From: Nymphalis io
Lineage: Eukaryota; Arthropoda; Insecta; Lepidoptera; Nymphalidae
Direction of reading: 5' to 3'
NCBI RefSeq assembly: GCF_905147045.1
Contig: NC_065888.1
Coordinates: forward strand, 13,955,001 to 14,019,000
Length of the DNA stretch: 64,000 nucleotides
Made by a program: the position numbers and the translations under genes. This document shows positions 7,513 to 19,326 of the stretch, in pieces. The notes beneath the pieces were generated by a model. The model had not been told where the DNA came from and made no database searches. It saw only the letters and a program-made list of their open reading frames with translations. Every line of letters starts with the position of its first letter. The first letter of the stretch is position 1.

Positions 7513-9787
7513 AAATAATAAATGATCTAATATTACATAATCACGTAGCAATTAATGGGAATCTTGTGTCTCTCTTAGATTCATCTCTGTTTATGGATTT
7601 CCCGAATATTCCTCTAGAATGCAATTTCCTGAGCTTTGTTAAATTATTCCGAAAGCGATCCGAGAATTCAATATTGTTTGTGCCTTCGCCTAACGAAAAT
7701 GATGTCTTCATGAAACTGATTTATATATACGTACGTATTATTTGAGAATATCATAATTTTTTCAATGCTGGCAATAATAATTAGTTGAAGAGTTTTTTAT
7801 GAGCTTAGTTATAGTATTTATTTATTAAAATATTCTATTTTATATAAAACCTTGTTGGTACCATTTTATAATAGAAAAAAGAAAATAATCTAAGAGATCA
7901 TAGAATGACTAGTTCAGTTTTTGTTTAGAGAATCAAAATAACGATTTGACGGAGAAACTACGTTCTTCCACCCTGTTCATAATCTTGACCGAAAATATAT
8001 TTAATTGTGATTTGTATATTGATTTAAGTTATTTTTGTACAATAATTGTATATATAACATAATTATTTTATTATAAATAAAAAATGTTACGTGTAAAGTG
8101 TTTGACTTTTTAATGAATACTGTATTACCTTTAAGATAGGACGAGCCCTTTAAAACATGATACTCCTGTATTTAAGTCACGTACCCACCTACATCTGTCT
8201 TTTGATAAGATAACGAGAATTGAATACATGGAGCTACTTTTTAAAGATAGAATTTGTGTCATAAGTTTTTAATCATATTATCTAGTTCAAAATAATGAAG
8301 CTTCTATTTAGTCTATGTACAACAGTATATTAAACATATAAACGTAACATAGTTTTTATATTATTATGACCAATAAAGGAACGTTACATAATACGTATTA
8401 AAACAAGAACAAATCTGTAGCTTGAAGAAGGCAGCTTCGTGGCCGTTCGCAGAAAATAGTTCTTCAAGTCTATGTCAACTTTAATTAATAATAGAATTGA
8501 GTCATGTGTTCCGCAACTGTTACGGTTCGCATATTCAGTTTAGCATATCAATTCAATAAAATATTCAGAATTAAAAGTTCGTTATGGAAATAAAAAGTTT
8601 ATTATGGAAATTAAAACATCTACAAGTTAAAGTTAATAATATCACAAATATAATTACTTATATTTGTTTTTCTTGACTGATCTTTAAAAATTTGGTACTT
8701 ATGTATCATATAATTTAAAAATGACTTAACAAATTAAGGTATTAAACAGTATTAAATAGGTACTGAATCCTGGTAATATTTTATTGCTGATCTGTCACTT
8801 TGTACTGATACCGATCTTATATTCTCAATATATAATACATAATATGTTGTTAATATTTTTTCGCTATGACAACAAAAACCGCAAAACTTGTATTGATAAA
8901 AAAGTTTCAACATTTTATATTGACAATCGCAGATAGGTAGAAACACAGAAGTCTGTGAAGATAGGGCTCAAAGATTGAGCTTGGAAATTGAATCTGATTA
9001 TTATCATCTTATGGAGGTGTATTTGCGAAGCCAGACGTTTTCATAACATATTTGTATACGGTACGGTACGTATTTTGATATATTTTGACATGGGATTAAG
9101 TTTCATGTTTAGGAAAAGAAATTAGACGCAGACATTGGCTTGTCAAGCAAACACTTTTTTATGTTATGTGATATTGCAGCAGCTGTTTTAAATATTTAAT
9201 GCATATTTAGGATTCAAGGCTACGAGGTACAAAGTATGTCTGGAGTGGAGTAAAGGTCTGGAGTGTTTGCCCTTATTGATATGGAAAAGTTTGAAAAAGT
9301 TACTTAAAGATAGTTCTTGGAAATAAAAAAAATTGAGTCTTTATTCGAAAACCAAATGGATGTTTAAGATTTGTTGGTTGCATTGGTTTGGTGGCTATTA
9401 CAAATGATAGAAGACTTATCGTTTTGTTACTGCTGAACTCAAACGTACTTCGGAAAAATAATTGCATTGTTATGATTAATATGTACACTAAGATCCAACA
9501 TTTTTGTAATAAAAAATATAGATATTTAGAAATAGTAGAAAAATAATAGTAAGAAAAATAAATATGAGTAAAAATTTAATTAAAATTCATGAAAAGCTGA
9601 GTGCAATGTAAATTAAAATATATCATATTCGGTATGCGGAAAATATTTTAAAAGTGTATCGTCTCTATTTTACTTTTATTTGATTTTATGAACGTTATTT
9701 TTATACTCGTATAATCACAACCACAGCAAGCGTTCTGTGTTTATCTTTCTTACTAATGGTACAAATTTGTATAATGGTATACCTACT
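7513..9787. other. 2.3 kb AT-rich intergenic region
   Basis: Small frames at 8752-8946 and 9300-9488 (minus) open with GTG and show no signal, domain or splice context. Nothing is supported here. Confidence 0.4.
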
Positions 9788-9803
9788 AGGTTAGGCTGTG
9801 TGC

Positions 9804-10445
9804 CTTCTCGCGGGCGATCCGCCTTGGGAGCTCCAGGCGGAGGTGCTCGCGGAAGTGTACCGGTTCCGGGCGGAAGTGAGGTCGCGTGGCGACCGTCCAG
9901 GGTTGGAGGAGGTGCTGCGAATCAGGACTCTCGCCCAGCAAGCCCTGATTCGCAGGTGGGAGGAGGATCTGAGGTCCCCATCAGCAGGCCTGGCGACAGT
10001 GGAGGCGATCCGTCCCCACTTGAGTCGCTGGGTAACGAGAAAAGGCGGCACACTGACCTTCAGACTGACTCAGGTGCTTACTGGACATGGGTGCTTCGGT
10101 AAGTTCCTGCACAGAATAGTCAGGTGGGTAACGCCCTCCTGCCACGAGTGTGGTGCGCCTACGGACACGGCATGCCACACTCTGATGGAGTGTGCCGCTT
10201 GGGGGCCTCAGCGCCTTTCCCTGGCGACTTTAATCGGCGGAGACCTTTCGCTGCTGAGCGTGATAAATGCCATGCTTGGTAGCGAAAGGTGCTGGATGGA
10301 GATGGTCTCCTTCTGCGAAAATGTCATGTCGCAGAAGGAGGCCGCGGAGCGGGAGCGCGAGGAGAGTGCCTCCGCTGACCCGCTTCGCCGAAGAAGACCG
10401 GGGAGAAGACGTCGGCGCTATGCGCATCTTTTCCTCCCGCCGTGA
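9804..10445 (+). pseudogene. R1-clade ORF2, C-terminal fragment
   Basis: An open frame of about 213 codons entering from the truncation point and ending TGA at 10443-10445. It starts CLLAGDPPWELQAEVLAEVY, the segment after the reverse transcriptase in R1-type elements, followed by RLTQVLTGHGCFGKFLHRI and a zinc-knuckle-like C-X2-C-X8-H-X4-C (CHECG to ECAAW). The Arg-rich tail RRRRPGRRRRR closes it. The endonuclease and catalytic core are missing, so it cannot be active. Four overlapping frames in other phases are shadows. Confidence 0.85.
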
Positions 10446-10495
10446 GTGTCGCCGGGGCCAGGGGGTCTCCGTACCTCGAGTACCCCCTAGGATTT

Positions 10496-10793
10496 ACTGG
10501 TGGTAGGGCTTTGTGCAAGCTCGTCTGGGTAGGTACCACCCACTCATCAGATATTCTACCGCAAAACAGCAATACTTGATATTGTTGTGTTTTTGAAGGG
10601 TGGAAGGGTGAGTGAGTCAGTGTAATTACAGGCACAAGGGACATAAAATCTTAGTTCCCAAGGTTGGTGGCGCATTGGCTATAAGCGATGGTTGACATTT
10701 CTTACAATGCCAATGTCTAAGGGCGTTTGGTGACCACTTACCATCAGGTGGCCCATATGCTCGTCCACCTTCCAATTCTATAAAAAAAAAAAA
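10496..10793 (+). repeat. SINE-like family A nested in the R1 3' UTR
   Basis: From ACTGGTGGTAGGGCTTTGTG to ATTCTATAAAAAAAAAAAA. It interrupts the R1 3' UTR between CCCCCTAGGATTT and GACGGACGGAG, so it is the youngest layer of this stack. Confidence 0.9.
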
Positions 10794-10955
10794 TTTGACG
10801 GACGGAGACGGAGTGGGTACCGCTGGTTTTTTAGTGAGTATTCCGGCGCCTTCAGTGCCGGCGAGTCCCACATTCCCTCCCACCTCATGTGGGGGAAACA
10901 CATAAATATGTTTTTCCAGCGAGAAAAAAAAGGTTAGGCTGTGTGCAAACCCGTC

Positions 10956-11575
10956 TTTTTTTGTGTAAAGAGATTAAGTGGGACTCACCGGCGCGGAGTG
11001 CGCCGCAATACCCACTAAAAATCAGTGATACCCTCTCCGTCTGTTCATGGGACGTCACAAGATCACCTGCGCATGCTACCGTCACTCCCCGACGTTTGGC
11101 TCGCCTATACGGCCTCGATTCTTAGGAGGGTTCCCGAATATAGGGCACCAGCGGTGACAACAGCGGGGGGAGAATGTGCGCATTGCACTGACGCATCCTC
11201 CCCGGTTTTCTTCAGCGGAGCGGGTCAGCGGAGGCACTCTCCTCAAGCTGCCGTTCCACGGCCTCGTACTGCGACATGACACTCTCGCAGAAAGAGACTC
11301 CATTTCACTCCATTAAGCACCTCTCCCTGTTGAGCATGAGAGGTCACCGCAAACTATGGCCGTCAGGGATATGGGGCCCCCACGCAGCAAACTCAGGCAG
11401 GAAGGTGAGGGTACTTACCGAAACAGCCACGTCCGGTAAGCACCTGCGTCAGCTTATATCTGAGTATGTCGCATCTTCTTGCTACCCAGTGGCTCAAGTG
11501 GGGGCGGATCTGCTGGTCGCCAGGTCCTTTACTCATCTGCGAATGGCTCGTTGGGCTAGAGTTCTGAGTTAACTC
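10956..11575 (-). mobile_element. Older R1-clade LINE fragment, inverted
   Basis: Minus strand: a decayed ORF2 end with RPHLSHWVARRCDILRYKL and TQVLTGRGCFGKY (near 11500-11400) matches the copy at 9804-10445; then come the Glu/Arg-rich region, a TTTTTAGTGGGTATT 3' UTR block and an A7 tail (T run 10956-10962). Several frameshifts are present. It was in place before the neighbouring copy, whose target duplication lies just beyond its tail. Confidence 0.75.
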
Positions 11576-12002
11576 TGCGGACCCTGCCCATCCGCCTATC
11601 TCAAACGATAAATTAATCAATTGAACAGTTTGTATTATTATATATAAAAGCATAGCTTACGAAAATACACATTAGTAATATTATATGCAGTTTTGCAAAT
11701 AAAAAACATACATACGTATCGTTAAAAACAAAACAATGCCACACATTTAGTATTCCCCAGTGTGGCTAATTATGCATGAGCCCCGGAGATGAACCTTCAT
11801 CTGTCTCAGTCAGAGGATATTGCGCAAATTTATTTATGCATGGATTTATTTCATTCAAATTGCATTGATGATTGAATTCGGTAGATTGAACACAAATACA
11901 GCTTATTTCTTGATCGATGCTTTATGATTATATAACAAATATTTGTAGATTTAAATTATAATAATATAGTTAAGAAGCCATCCGTAAACCAACTACTCTG
12001 AG
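11576..12002. other. Intergenic, nothing supported
   Basis: AT-rich. ATGAGCCCCGGAGATGAACC near 11776 is a small GC-richer patch without a recognisable frame. Confidence 0.35.
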
Positions 12003-12095
12003 ATGGCTTAGAGCTTATCCCACTACGCTCCCCAAATGCAAGTTATTGGATTTACATGTAGGTACTAGATTTCATCCGACACATGTGGGTTTATT
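12003..12095 (-). repeat. SINE family B fragment, old
   Basis: GAGCTTATCCCACTACGCTCC and CACATGTGGGTTT correspond to the family's minus-strand GAGCTTATTCCACCACGCTGC and CACATGCAGGTTT. Confidence 0.45.
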
Positions 12096-13204
12096 AAATA
12101 TCATGGAATGTTTACAACACAACATAAAAGCCGCAAATTGGGCCCAACTTATTGGTCCCAACCCTCCATGTCTTTTTTTTTTCGTAGGAAAATCCTCATG
12201 GATACCCTCCATATCTGATGATAACCACCACGGAACCCTCCAAGTCTGGATCATCTCAGTTAACTCATTATACCATTTCTTGCATATTTTGATGCACAAC
12301 AATAAAACTTCACAATTTATATATTATATTATGACTCATTTATTTTTTTTCTAAATTTGTTTTCACATGGAATATAATTTTATCATAGATTATTAAATAT
12401 AATGGCATTTTAAATTGTGTACACGCAATAAAATATGATATCAAATTTGCAACATGTCTTTTATAACTATTGTTTGATTTCAAAAATCAGCTTAAAATTG
12501 CTATATACATTGTTGAGCCTAATTTTTAATTAATTGGTGAGCATGAGGCAAGACCTCATCCTCCTTTATATTCATCCCTGTAATCATAAAATACGTTGTC
12601 TATGTGTTTTGTGGTTATGTTTGCGTTGTTACATCTCTATGTATTATATATGAAAGTTGAATTAATAATTCTTTGTAATTTTTTATGGTAAGCATATTTT
12701 CTTTATGCTTTTATTTTAACAATCAATCACCGTTTCCTAGACGTGTTTTGTTTTTTTTTTATAAAAAATAAATTTAACACAGTAAAACATATTTGTGAGC
12801 AATACTTTCAAATAAAGCATTGTATGCTTTATTTGAAATTCTTGAGGGACCAGGGTCATATAATAAACTCATCTGGATGTATCCGCTCTTGATGGCTTCA
12901 ATTCAAGACTTTCCGTGTAGAGTTCTGTGACAAGACCGCTGCATATAAAGTAAAATTACATGGATCATATTTATTTAGAAGAAGGTATATTTTTTAAATA
13001 ATCAAGATTTTACTAAAACAGCAATTTTTAATGATTTCAACTGTTATGTAATTAGAAACTATCTGTTGTTCCGAAGCCCAATAATAAATGAAATACATTA
13101 GGCACGAATCATTAGTACGAACTGCTACGCTGGTCAGTATTTTTTTTTATATAATAACGCAATGGGAGCACGTTTCGAGCTTATTTAAATAATAAATATA
13201 TATC
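12096..13204. other. Intergenic region
   Basis: Frames on both strands at 12046-12354 overlap each other and an old SINE. On the minus strand three GGAGGGT blocks at about 12160-12240 suggest a diverged tandem repeat. No gene is supported. Confidence 0.35.
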
Positions 13205-13325
13205 ATTCGTAATTTTTTTTTAATTCACAATATTATTGATTGTCAAAATCTGCCATCGGTTCTGAAAGAAACGTCTCACACCTGAGAAGAACCGGCAGAG
13301 AAACTCGGCGAGGTTTTATTTTTTT
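13205..13325. repeat. Lepidopteran dispersed repeat end with short inverted repeat
   Basis: TCGGTTCTGAAAGAAACG to GAGAAGAACCGGCAGAGAAAC resembles the end of a widespread moth/butterfly repeat. CGGTTCT and AGAACCG are inverted copies. The class is uncertain. Confidence 0.3.
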
Positions 13326-13911
13326 TATTTATCAATTATGTTTAGTATAAAGATTACAATTCTAATTTATTCATTTTAAATAAAAAATAAAACTATTAAT
13401 TCGAGGGATGGCTTCAAATCCTTACAAATCTATATGAAAATCGTAATATGTCCTTAATATTAAAATTAAATTCAAAGTTTCTCTTTCTTCAGTCGCCGTC
13501 AATCTTTCAAAGGTATGTTTATACCATATCAAACACGTTTTTATTGCTTTATACTCTTTTCGGAACAAATTGTAGCAAGATGTGTCAGCTGCTTTGAAAG
13601 ATTCCACACCGTATCAGGTGCCACAGACGTGATATGACAAAATAATTTATATATGTCAAAACTTTTTGTTTAAGCCTGCTTCGAGAGATTGTAACTTGAA
13701 ACATAAATTTTATAATTGATGAGTAATTGAGAAATTGTGGTCTTTGGAATTGAAGATACAATTTATTATGTATCTTGTATTTTTTCTTCTTACAGAGATG
13801 ATTACTTCTGTGTCAACGCTAACATTTAAAGAAAGTTTTTTATAAAAATAAATACAAAAAATACTTTAAAATACAAAAAATGTTTTATTAAATACTGTCT
13901 TTATAATATTC
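13326..13911. other. Intergenic region with one unsupported frame
   Basis: A minus-strand frame at 13422-13607 (61 codons, no ATG at its head) has protein-like composition but no splice or poly(A) context that I can defend. Confidence 0.3.
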
Positions 13912-14216
13912 ATAAGAGCCGAGAAGGCCCAGTGGTAAGAACGCGTGAATCTTAACCGATGATCGTGGGTTCAAATCCGGGCAAGCACCACTGAATTTTC
14001 ATGTGCTTAATTTGTGATTATAATTCATCTCGTGCTTTACGGTGAAGGAAAACATCGTGAGGAAACCTACATGTGTCTAATTTCACTAAAATTCTGCCAC
14101 ATGTATATTCCACCACCTGAGATTCCAGCGTGGTGGAATAAGCTCCAAGCCTTCTCCTCAAAAAGAGGAGAGGGAGGCCTTTAGCCCAGCAGTGGGACAT
14201 TCACAGGCTGTTACAG
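13912..14216 (+). repeat. SINE family B, full length with 12-bp target duplication
   Basis: TTTATAATATTC flanks it at 13900-13911 and 14217-14228. Head: GCCGAGAAGGCCCAGTGG (A box), GTGGGTTCAAATCCGGG (B box). It ends ACAGGCTGTTACAG without poly(A). The best reference copy of the family here. Confidence 0.92.
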
Positions 14217-14392
14217 TTTATAATATTCGCTAATCATATCAAATAATGTTCTACTATATCACTTTGTTGTCATAAAATCGGTATGCTGCTACCGGTTTTT
14301 CGATATTACATAAAAACCCAATACAATTTTATTGTCCTAACACTGGCTTTAAGCCCAGGCCCTCCAGGGCCTCCAGATTTGAGTCGAAACGA

Positions 14393-14490
14393 GTCGGAGT
14401 CGGTGTAATTACAGGCACAAGGATATAAAATCTTAGTTCGCAAGATTGATGGTCCATTGGCGATGCAAGTACCAGTTAATATTTCTGCAA
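14393..14490 (+). repeat. SINE-like family A fragment
   Basis: GTGTAATTACAGGCACAAGG and AAAATCTTAGTTCGCAAG match the middle of the family. Confidence 0.5.
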
Positions 14491-14823
14491 ACTATTTTAA
14501 ATAAAATTAAATACATTTATTACTGTGAAGCAGTTAAAAGCATATATACTTCTATATATGCTTCCTATGCGAGTAACTCTTTGAGCTGCACTTTGTTTAA
14601 TGTATTTGAATACATTACCTAGACTCTATTTCAAGTGTGTAATGGTTTCGAATGACGAAAAACACAGAACTTGAACGAAACTATTTGGCCTCTATTTATC
14701 ATGATTTGTTTTTGAGTAAGCGTGTATTAAAATAAACATTTTTAAAATAATAATAGCCTAAAAATGACCCATTAATTCTTAGTCTATAAGATCTCCTTTC
14801 GTAATAAGGATAGTTGGAACATG
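14491..14823. other. Intergenic, nothing supported
   Basis: AT-rich. Its last 14 bases are the left target duplication of the next element. Confidence 0.35.
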
Positions 14824-15196
14824 CCTCGTTGGTCTAGTGGCTAGATATAAGGCCGCTTACCCGGAGGTTGCTTTCAATTCCCAGGTCGGGTCAATAAAAA
14901 GTTATTGGGTTTTTCTGTCTAAAAAATTCTCAGTAGCAGCCCGAGATCTGGAAGTTAGAAGTGTGTACACTCCAGTGCCTCGGAAAGCACGTAAAGCCAT
15001 TCCTCAGCTTTAGGCTCGTCCTGCGCCTGAACTCTTTCCGGTCGTGTCGGATTGCCGTCCTATCAAATTATGACAGCTAGGGAATAGAGAATGCACCTGT
15101 GTTTGCACACATACTTGTGCATTATAATATCATCTGCGCAGTTGGCTAATCTCTCTTGAGATTGATCGCCGTGGCCGAAATCGGTCTGGAGGACCT
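14824..15196 (+). repeat. SINE family C, full length with 14-bp target duplication
   Basis: ATAGTTGGAACATG (14810-14823) and ATAGTTTGAACATG (15197-15210) differ at one base. The head has GTTGGTCTAGTGGCTAG (A box) and TTTCAATTCCCAGGTCG (B box). The body includes GGTCGTGTCGGATTGCCGTC and CACTTGTGCATTATAATAT-like text. It ends GGTCTGGAGGACCT with no poly(A). Confidence 0.9.
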
Positions 15197-15210
15197 ATAG
15201 TTTGAACATG

Positions 15211-16200
15211 TGATATGAATGAGCAATTTTTTATAAGTTTTATAACAATTAGTTTTTTCTTAAAAAGCAGGCCACAAATAAGTGTCATTTCAAACCGGTA
15301 TACTATCGGTTTAAGATTTGAGTTCTTTACTTACTTGGTAATAATTCAACAAAGCTTAATATTTTTTATTTATTTCTGAGTTGAATTGGTTGTTAAACGA
15401 AAACACCGAAGGTTTTAAGCAAAGGTTGTAAGGTTGAAGGTGGAAAGTTTTCATATGTGTCATTTGTGTTCACAAAAAAATATTGCTTATTAAGCATTAT
15501 ATCAGTAAACAGACGTTAAGCGATGTTTATGAGTAAGGTAGTTGAAAATTAAATATTCATTGTCATGACGATCTTTTAATTATATAAATAATACACATCA
15601 CTCAAATCACTTGCGACCTGAATATTCACCAATTACGTGAAGTGAACTGGACTGAATGGGAGAACCGTGAAGCTGAAGAATTTATGGACGAATTAACAAT
15701 ATTTAGTAGATATTTTCAACATGTTACGTAAACCATATACTTATAATATACGCAAGGATCATCAAGCCTTATCTATATACACATATACTAAAATTTTAAT
15801 GGAACCATGTCCGTATATGATCTATGGTATGAAAAGATAAATTGCTTTTGCCAGTATTCGTGTTCAACATTTGAATAGTTTCATATGCTTATAGCTTATG
15901 CCTTGGATTACTTATATGACTGTAAATTCGAAATTGAAAAAAAACTCATTGTAGTCTCCACAGGTGTGTTGTTCGTGTCTTAGTTGTGACTTTCTATCAG
16001 CATATAGTTTGGTTCATTTCCAGGCAGCATCAAGATGAAGTTTATTTTTTAATTTCGATTTTTTTTAATATTTTTGGTATTCTGTTATTAAACTGGTCTG
16101 GATGGTGTTCGGCCAGCTAATCTATGATGGGGCCATCTCTATTATGGCTATTTTGTCATTTACTCTCAGAGACATATAGCGATTAATTATTATATTATAC
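15211..16200. other. Intergenic, nothing supported
   Basis: AT-rich; no frame above noise and no repeat I recognise. Confidence 0.35.
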
Positions 16201-16468
16201 GGACGAGCATATGGGCCACCTGATGGTAAGTGATCACCAACGCCCATAAACATTGCCATTGTAAGAAATGTAAACTATCGCTTACATCACCAATGCACCA
16301 CTAACCTTTGGAACTAAGATATTATGTCCCTTGTGCCTGTAATTACACTGGCTCACTCACCCTTCAAACCGGAACGCAACAATACCAAGTACTGCTGTTT
16401 TGCGGTTGAATATCTGATGAGCGGGTGGTACCTACCCAGACGAGCTTGCACAAAGCTCTACCACCAGT
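16201..16468 (-). repeat. SINE-like family A, tail side shortened
   Basis: Starts at GGACGAGCATATGGGCCACC without the A-rich tail and ends at CTACCACCAGT. Confidence 0.88.
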
Positions 16469-17124
16469 TAAGTTATGTCGCTCTTTAATATTTAGTTTGT
16501 GTTAAATTTTTTCGAGTGTGGTTTACAAAGCAGTTTACTTTGTTATATCCTTTAAAAATTTGAACTGTTGGTCAATAATGAAATATTTCAAAAGCTATTT
16601 TTATTCAATGATATAAATCAAATTAAATTTATAAATGTGTTTGTGTTTATGTATGGGTGTGTATTAGTGTAACAGCGACTTTGATTTATTTAGACATTCG
16701 ACACACGTTCGTATTAAAATTAACAATAAACGCATTTAAGATGATCTTAGTCATTCATATGAAGCTCCTAAACCATTTAAGTCAAGTAGAGATGACAAGC
16801 GGCCCTTGTTTCCATGGCCATTAGATTACTTATGCATGTAACCTCAAGGGTCGTGCCCACAAACCCTACAGCTGTACAACGAGATTAATGGGATTTGGGG
16901 TCTGAGGGTTTTTAGATATCTTTACTAAAATTTCTTATTTTGTATAGTTTATAATGTTATTTGAGAGTGAAGTGCCCTAATTGATACACACGTGGTTGCG
17001 AATAAAACAAAATATGATATGTGCCAAATAAATAAGTTTGAATGATTATATTGTAAAATCAGTATAAGAACCTGAATATACCTGGTCAGCAAAACATAAA
17101 TTTCGTTATCTTTTGTGCCCAATA
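16469..17124. other. Intergenic, nothing supported
   Basis: AT-rich. The GC-richer patch at 16800-16910 has stops in every frame I tried. Confidence 0.35.
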
Positions 17125-17390
17125 TTTTTTTTTTATGTTATAGGCAGGCGGACGAGCTATATCGCCCATAGACATTGGCGATGTAAGAAATAAGAATCAT
17201 TTCTTACATCGCCATGCGCCATTAATGTTGAGAACTGAGATGTTACGTCCCTTGTGCCTGTAATTACACTGGCTCACTCACCCTTCAAACCGGAACGCAA
17301 CAATACTAAGTATTGCTGCTTAGCGGCAGAATATCTAATGAGTGGGTGGTACCCACATAGACGGGCCTGCACAAAGTCCTATCACCAGGT
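17125..17390 (-). repeat. SINE-like family A with perfect internal hairpin
   Basis: Full span of the family. Positions 17177-17191 and 17199-17213 are exact 15-base inverted copies, stronger than the weak hairpin at this place in other copies. Confidence 0.85.
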
Positions 17391-17679
17391 ACAGAATAGA
17401 ATTTTAATAGAACTGCTGTGCTAGTAAATTGTCGGAAATAAAATAAAACGTGTTCAATACATTCCGTTTGGTAATAAAATTGACGACATCTTCTATTTCA
17501 TCGTCTTAAAGAAAAAGATGGAACTTTAATTGATCACGTTCAGACACCGTTAATTTTCTAGTCAGTTAAAAAAATATTGAAGAAACTGTCCCGTTTCTCA
17601 TTACAAAACATTTTACTGTAGATATATGAAGACTGACACGTGACGAGTATGATTTATTTAAAATTCTTAGAGTATCAAT

Positions 17680-17992
17680 CATCATCAAAAGCCGAGATAT
17701 CCCAGTGGTAAGAACGCGTGAATCTTAACCGATGATCGTGGGTTCAAACCCGGGCAAGCACCCCTGAATTTTCATGTGCTTAATTTGTAATTATAATTCA
17801 TCTCGTGCTTGACGGTGAAGGTAAACATCGTGAGGAAACCTGCATGTGTCTAATTTCCCTGAAATTCTGTCACAACCAACCCGCACTGGAGCAGCGTGGT
17901 CGAATAAGCTCCAAACCTTCTTTTCAAAAAAGGGAGAGGAGGCCTTTAGCCTAGCGCAGTGGGACATTTACAGACTGTTATGGTTACGGTAC
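17680..17992 (+). repeat. SINE family B with 10-bp target duplication
   Basis: GAGTATCAAT at 17670-17679 and 17993-18002. The head starts at 17691, preceded by CATCATCAAAA. The tail GACTGTTATGGTTACGGTAC shows the GGTTAC repeat that replaces poly(A). Confidence 0.88.
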
Positions 17993-18178
17993 GAGTATCA
18001 ATTTTTGTTCTCTTGACCTATCGTCGTAAAATTTGAATAACTTAAAGCGAATACGGCTATTTTAAAAGCAAACAAGTTCAAATTTAATGTTAAAATGCAA
18101 TTTGCAACCCTCTAACGGAAGGGTATTCGTACTCACGTGGTACTCACCACGAGCGTGTAACAAATAGAAATTCGTTTG

Positions 18179-18373
18179 CGAGCATACTTAACATTTTATT
18201 GGCACATTACCGAACGGAGGACCGTTTACAAGCGCATAATACAAGCTTTTGATACGTTAGCCAAAAGAGGATTTATTTCTAATCTTGAAGTTTTTAACAA
18301 AATTGGAGAATTAACGCCACGATATATTTACAATAATATTATCTATATTTACAGAGGTATTGATTATAATTAA
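18179..18373 (+). CDS. Candidate last exon of an unrecognised gene
   Basis: A frame of about 65 codons ends TAA at 18371-18373, with AATAAA right after it at 18376-18381. The peptide is coding-like: RTVYKRIIQAFDTLAKRGF then SNLEVFNKIGELTPRYIYN. There is no ATG near its head, and the preceding sequence has possible AG acceptors (for example CGAACGGAG at about 18218). It could be a terminal exon or a retrocopy relic. I do not recognise the family. Confidence 0.28.
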   Translation, partial: RAYLTFYWHITERRTVYKRIIQAFDTLAKRGFISNLEVFNKIGELTPRYIYNNIIYIYRGIDYN

Positions 18374-18500
18374 AAAATAAATCACTTTATATGAGTAGCA
18401 AGGATAAGCACATAACACAAAGATTCCGACTTTGTAGTCAATAAATCCTTTCTGTGGCAAGATTTTAAGGTTAAGATAATAAGGATAGCATCCAAAGAAA

Positions 18501-18568
18501 AAAAAAACCTTCTCCTCAAAAAAGGAGAGAAGGCCTTAGCCCAGCAGTGGGACATTCACAGGCTGTTA
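18501..18568 (+). repeat. SINE family B, 5'-truncated, 9-bp target duplication
   Basis: Only the last 60 or so bases (ACCTTCTCCTC to GGCTGTTA). CCAAAGAAA flanks it at 18492-18500 and 18569-18577. Truncation with a duplication is the mark of target-primed reverse transcription. Confidence 0.8.
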
Positions 18569-18577
18569 CCAAAGAAA

Positions 18578-19082
18578 TAAGGCCGTTTCGAGATGCACAT
18601 ATAAAACATCAAAACGATAGTCATCGATTACATTTATAATTAAAGGAAACCAATAACTAAATATGGAGTTAAATAAATAAAAACATAGTTTTAACAATAA
18701 AATAAATATATATATATATTTATTACTATAACAGTACATAGTTTACACGTACACAAGGGAGCAGAATGTATGGTTAGACGAAAAAGCATCTACATTCCAA
18801 AATGTTTAAACATTTTTGTTTCAATTTAAGGACGTAATATAAATGCAAATAACGCGAGTAGTTTAGAAATGTGTTCTCGCATTTTGCTAATTCCTGGTAA
18901 ATCCCTCATGCTTGATACTATACGGCGAGTCCGCAACTAAAATCACTTAAACATTTTAAGCAGAATCGTCCGTGTTGAGCCCAATATTTAAATATTATTA
19001 TTATGCTGTTATAATTTATTTATATTGATGCCTCCATCCCACGCGGCCATGATACTTTCTATTTTATTAGTCCTCGATATCA
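18578..19082. other. Intergenic, nothing supported
   Basis: AT-rich with a short TA repeat near 18709-18718. Confidence 0.35.
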
Positions 19083-19260
19083 CTTGGTGGCTGGGTTTTG
19101 TGCAAGCTCGTCTAGGTGCCTCCCATGCATAATTTATTCTAACACTAAACTTTATAATCAATACGTAGTATTGAGCCAGTGTAACTATAGGCGTGAGGGG
19201 ATATAATATCATAGTTCTTAAGTTTGGCGGCGTATCGATGATGTAACCACCCTTTACATC
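19083..19260 (+). repeat. SINE-like family A, diverged partial copy
   Basis: CTTGGTGGCTGGGTTTTGTG, CAAGCTCGTCTAGG and GCCAGTGTAACTATAGGCG match the 5' two thirds. A minus-strand frame over it (19009-19293) is incidental. Confidence 0.65.
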
Positions 19261-19326
19261 TTCAGACTTCTTACTCTTCTTAATATCACACACAACCTTT
19301 CGTGTTTATGATATTAGTGAGATTGA

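Larger units (their letters stand above)
9804..10930 (+). mobile_element. 5'-truncated R1-clade LINE with 16-bp target duplication
   Basis: AGGTTAGGCTGTGTGC occurs exactly at 9788-9803 and 10931-10946, with an A7 tail at 10924-10930. This is a complete target-primed insertion of the 3' end of the element. It holds the C-terminal ORF2 piece, a 3' UTR, and a later family A element at 10496-10793. Sequence at 10805-10871 is a 3' UTR block also found inverted at 10978-11041. Confidence 0.88.

Noticed and set aside
13422..13607. 61-codon minus frame with protein-like composition
   Set aside because: No ATG, no convincing splice signals, no family recognised.
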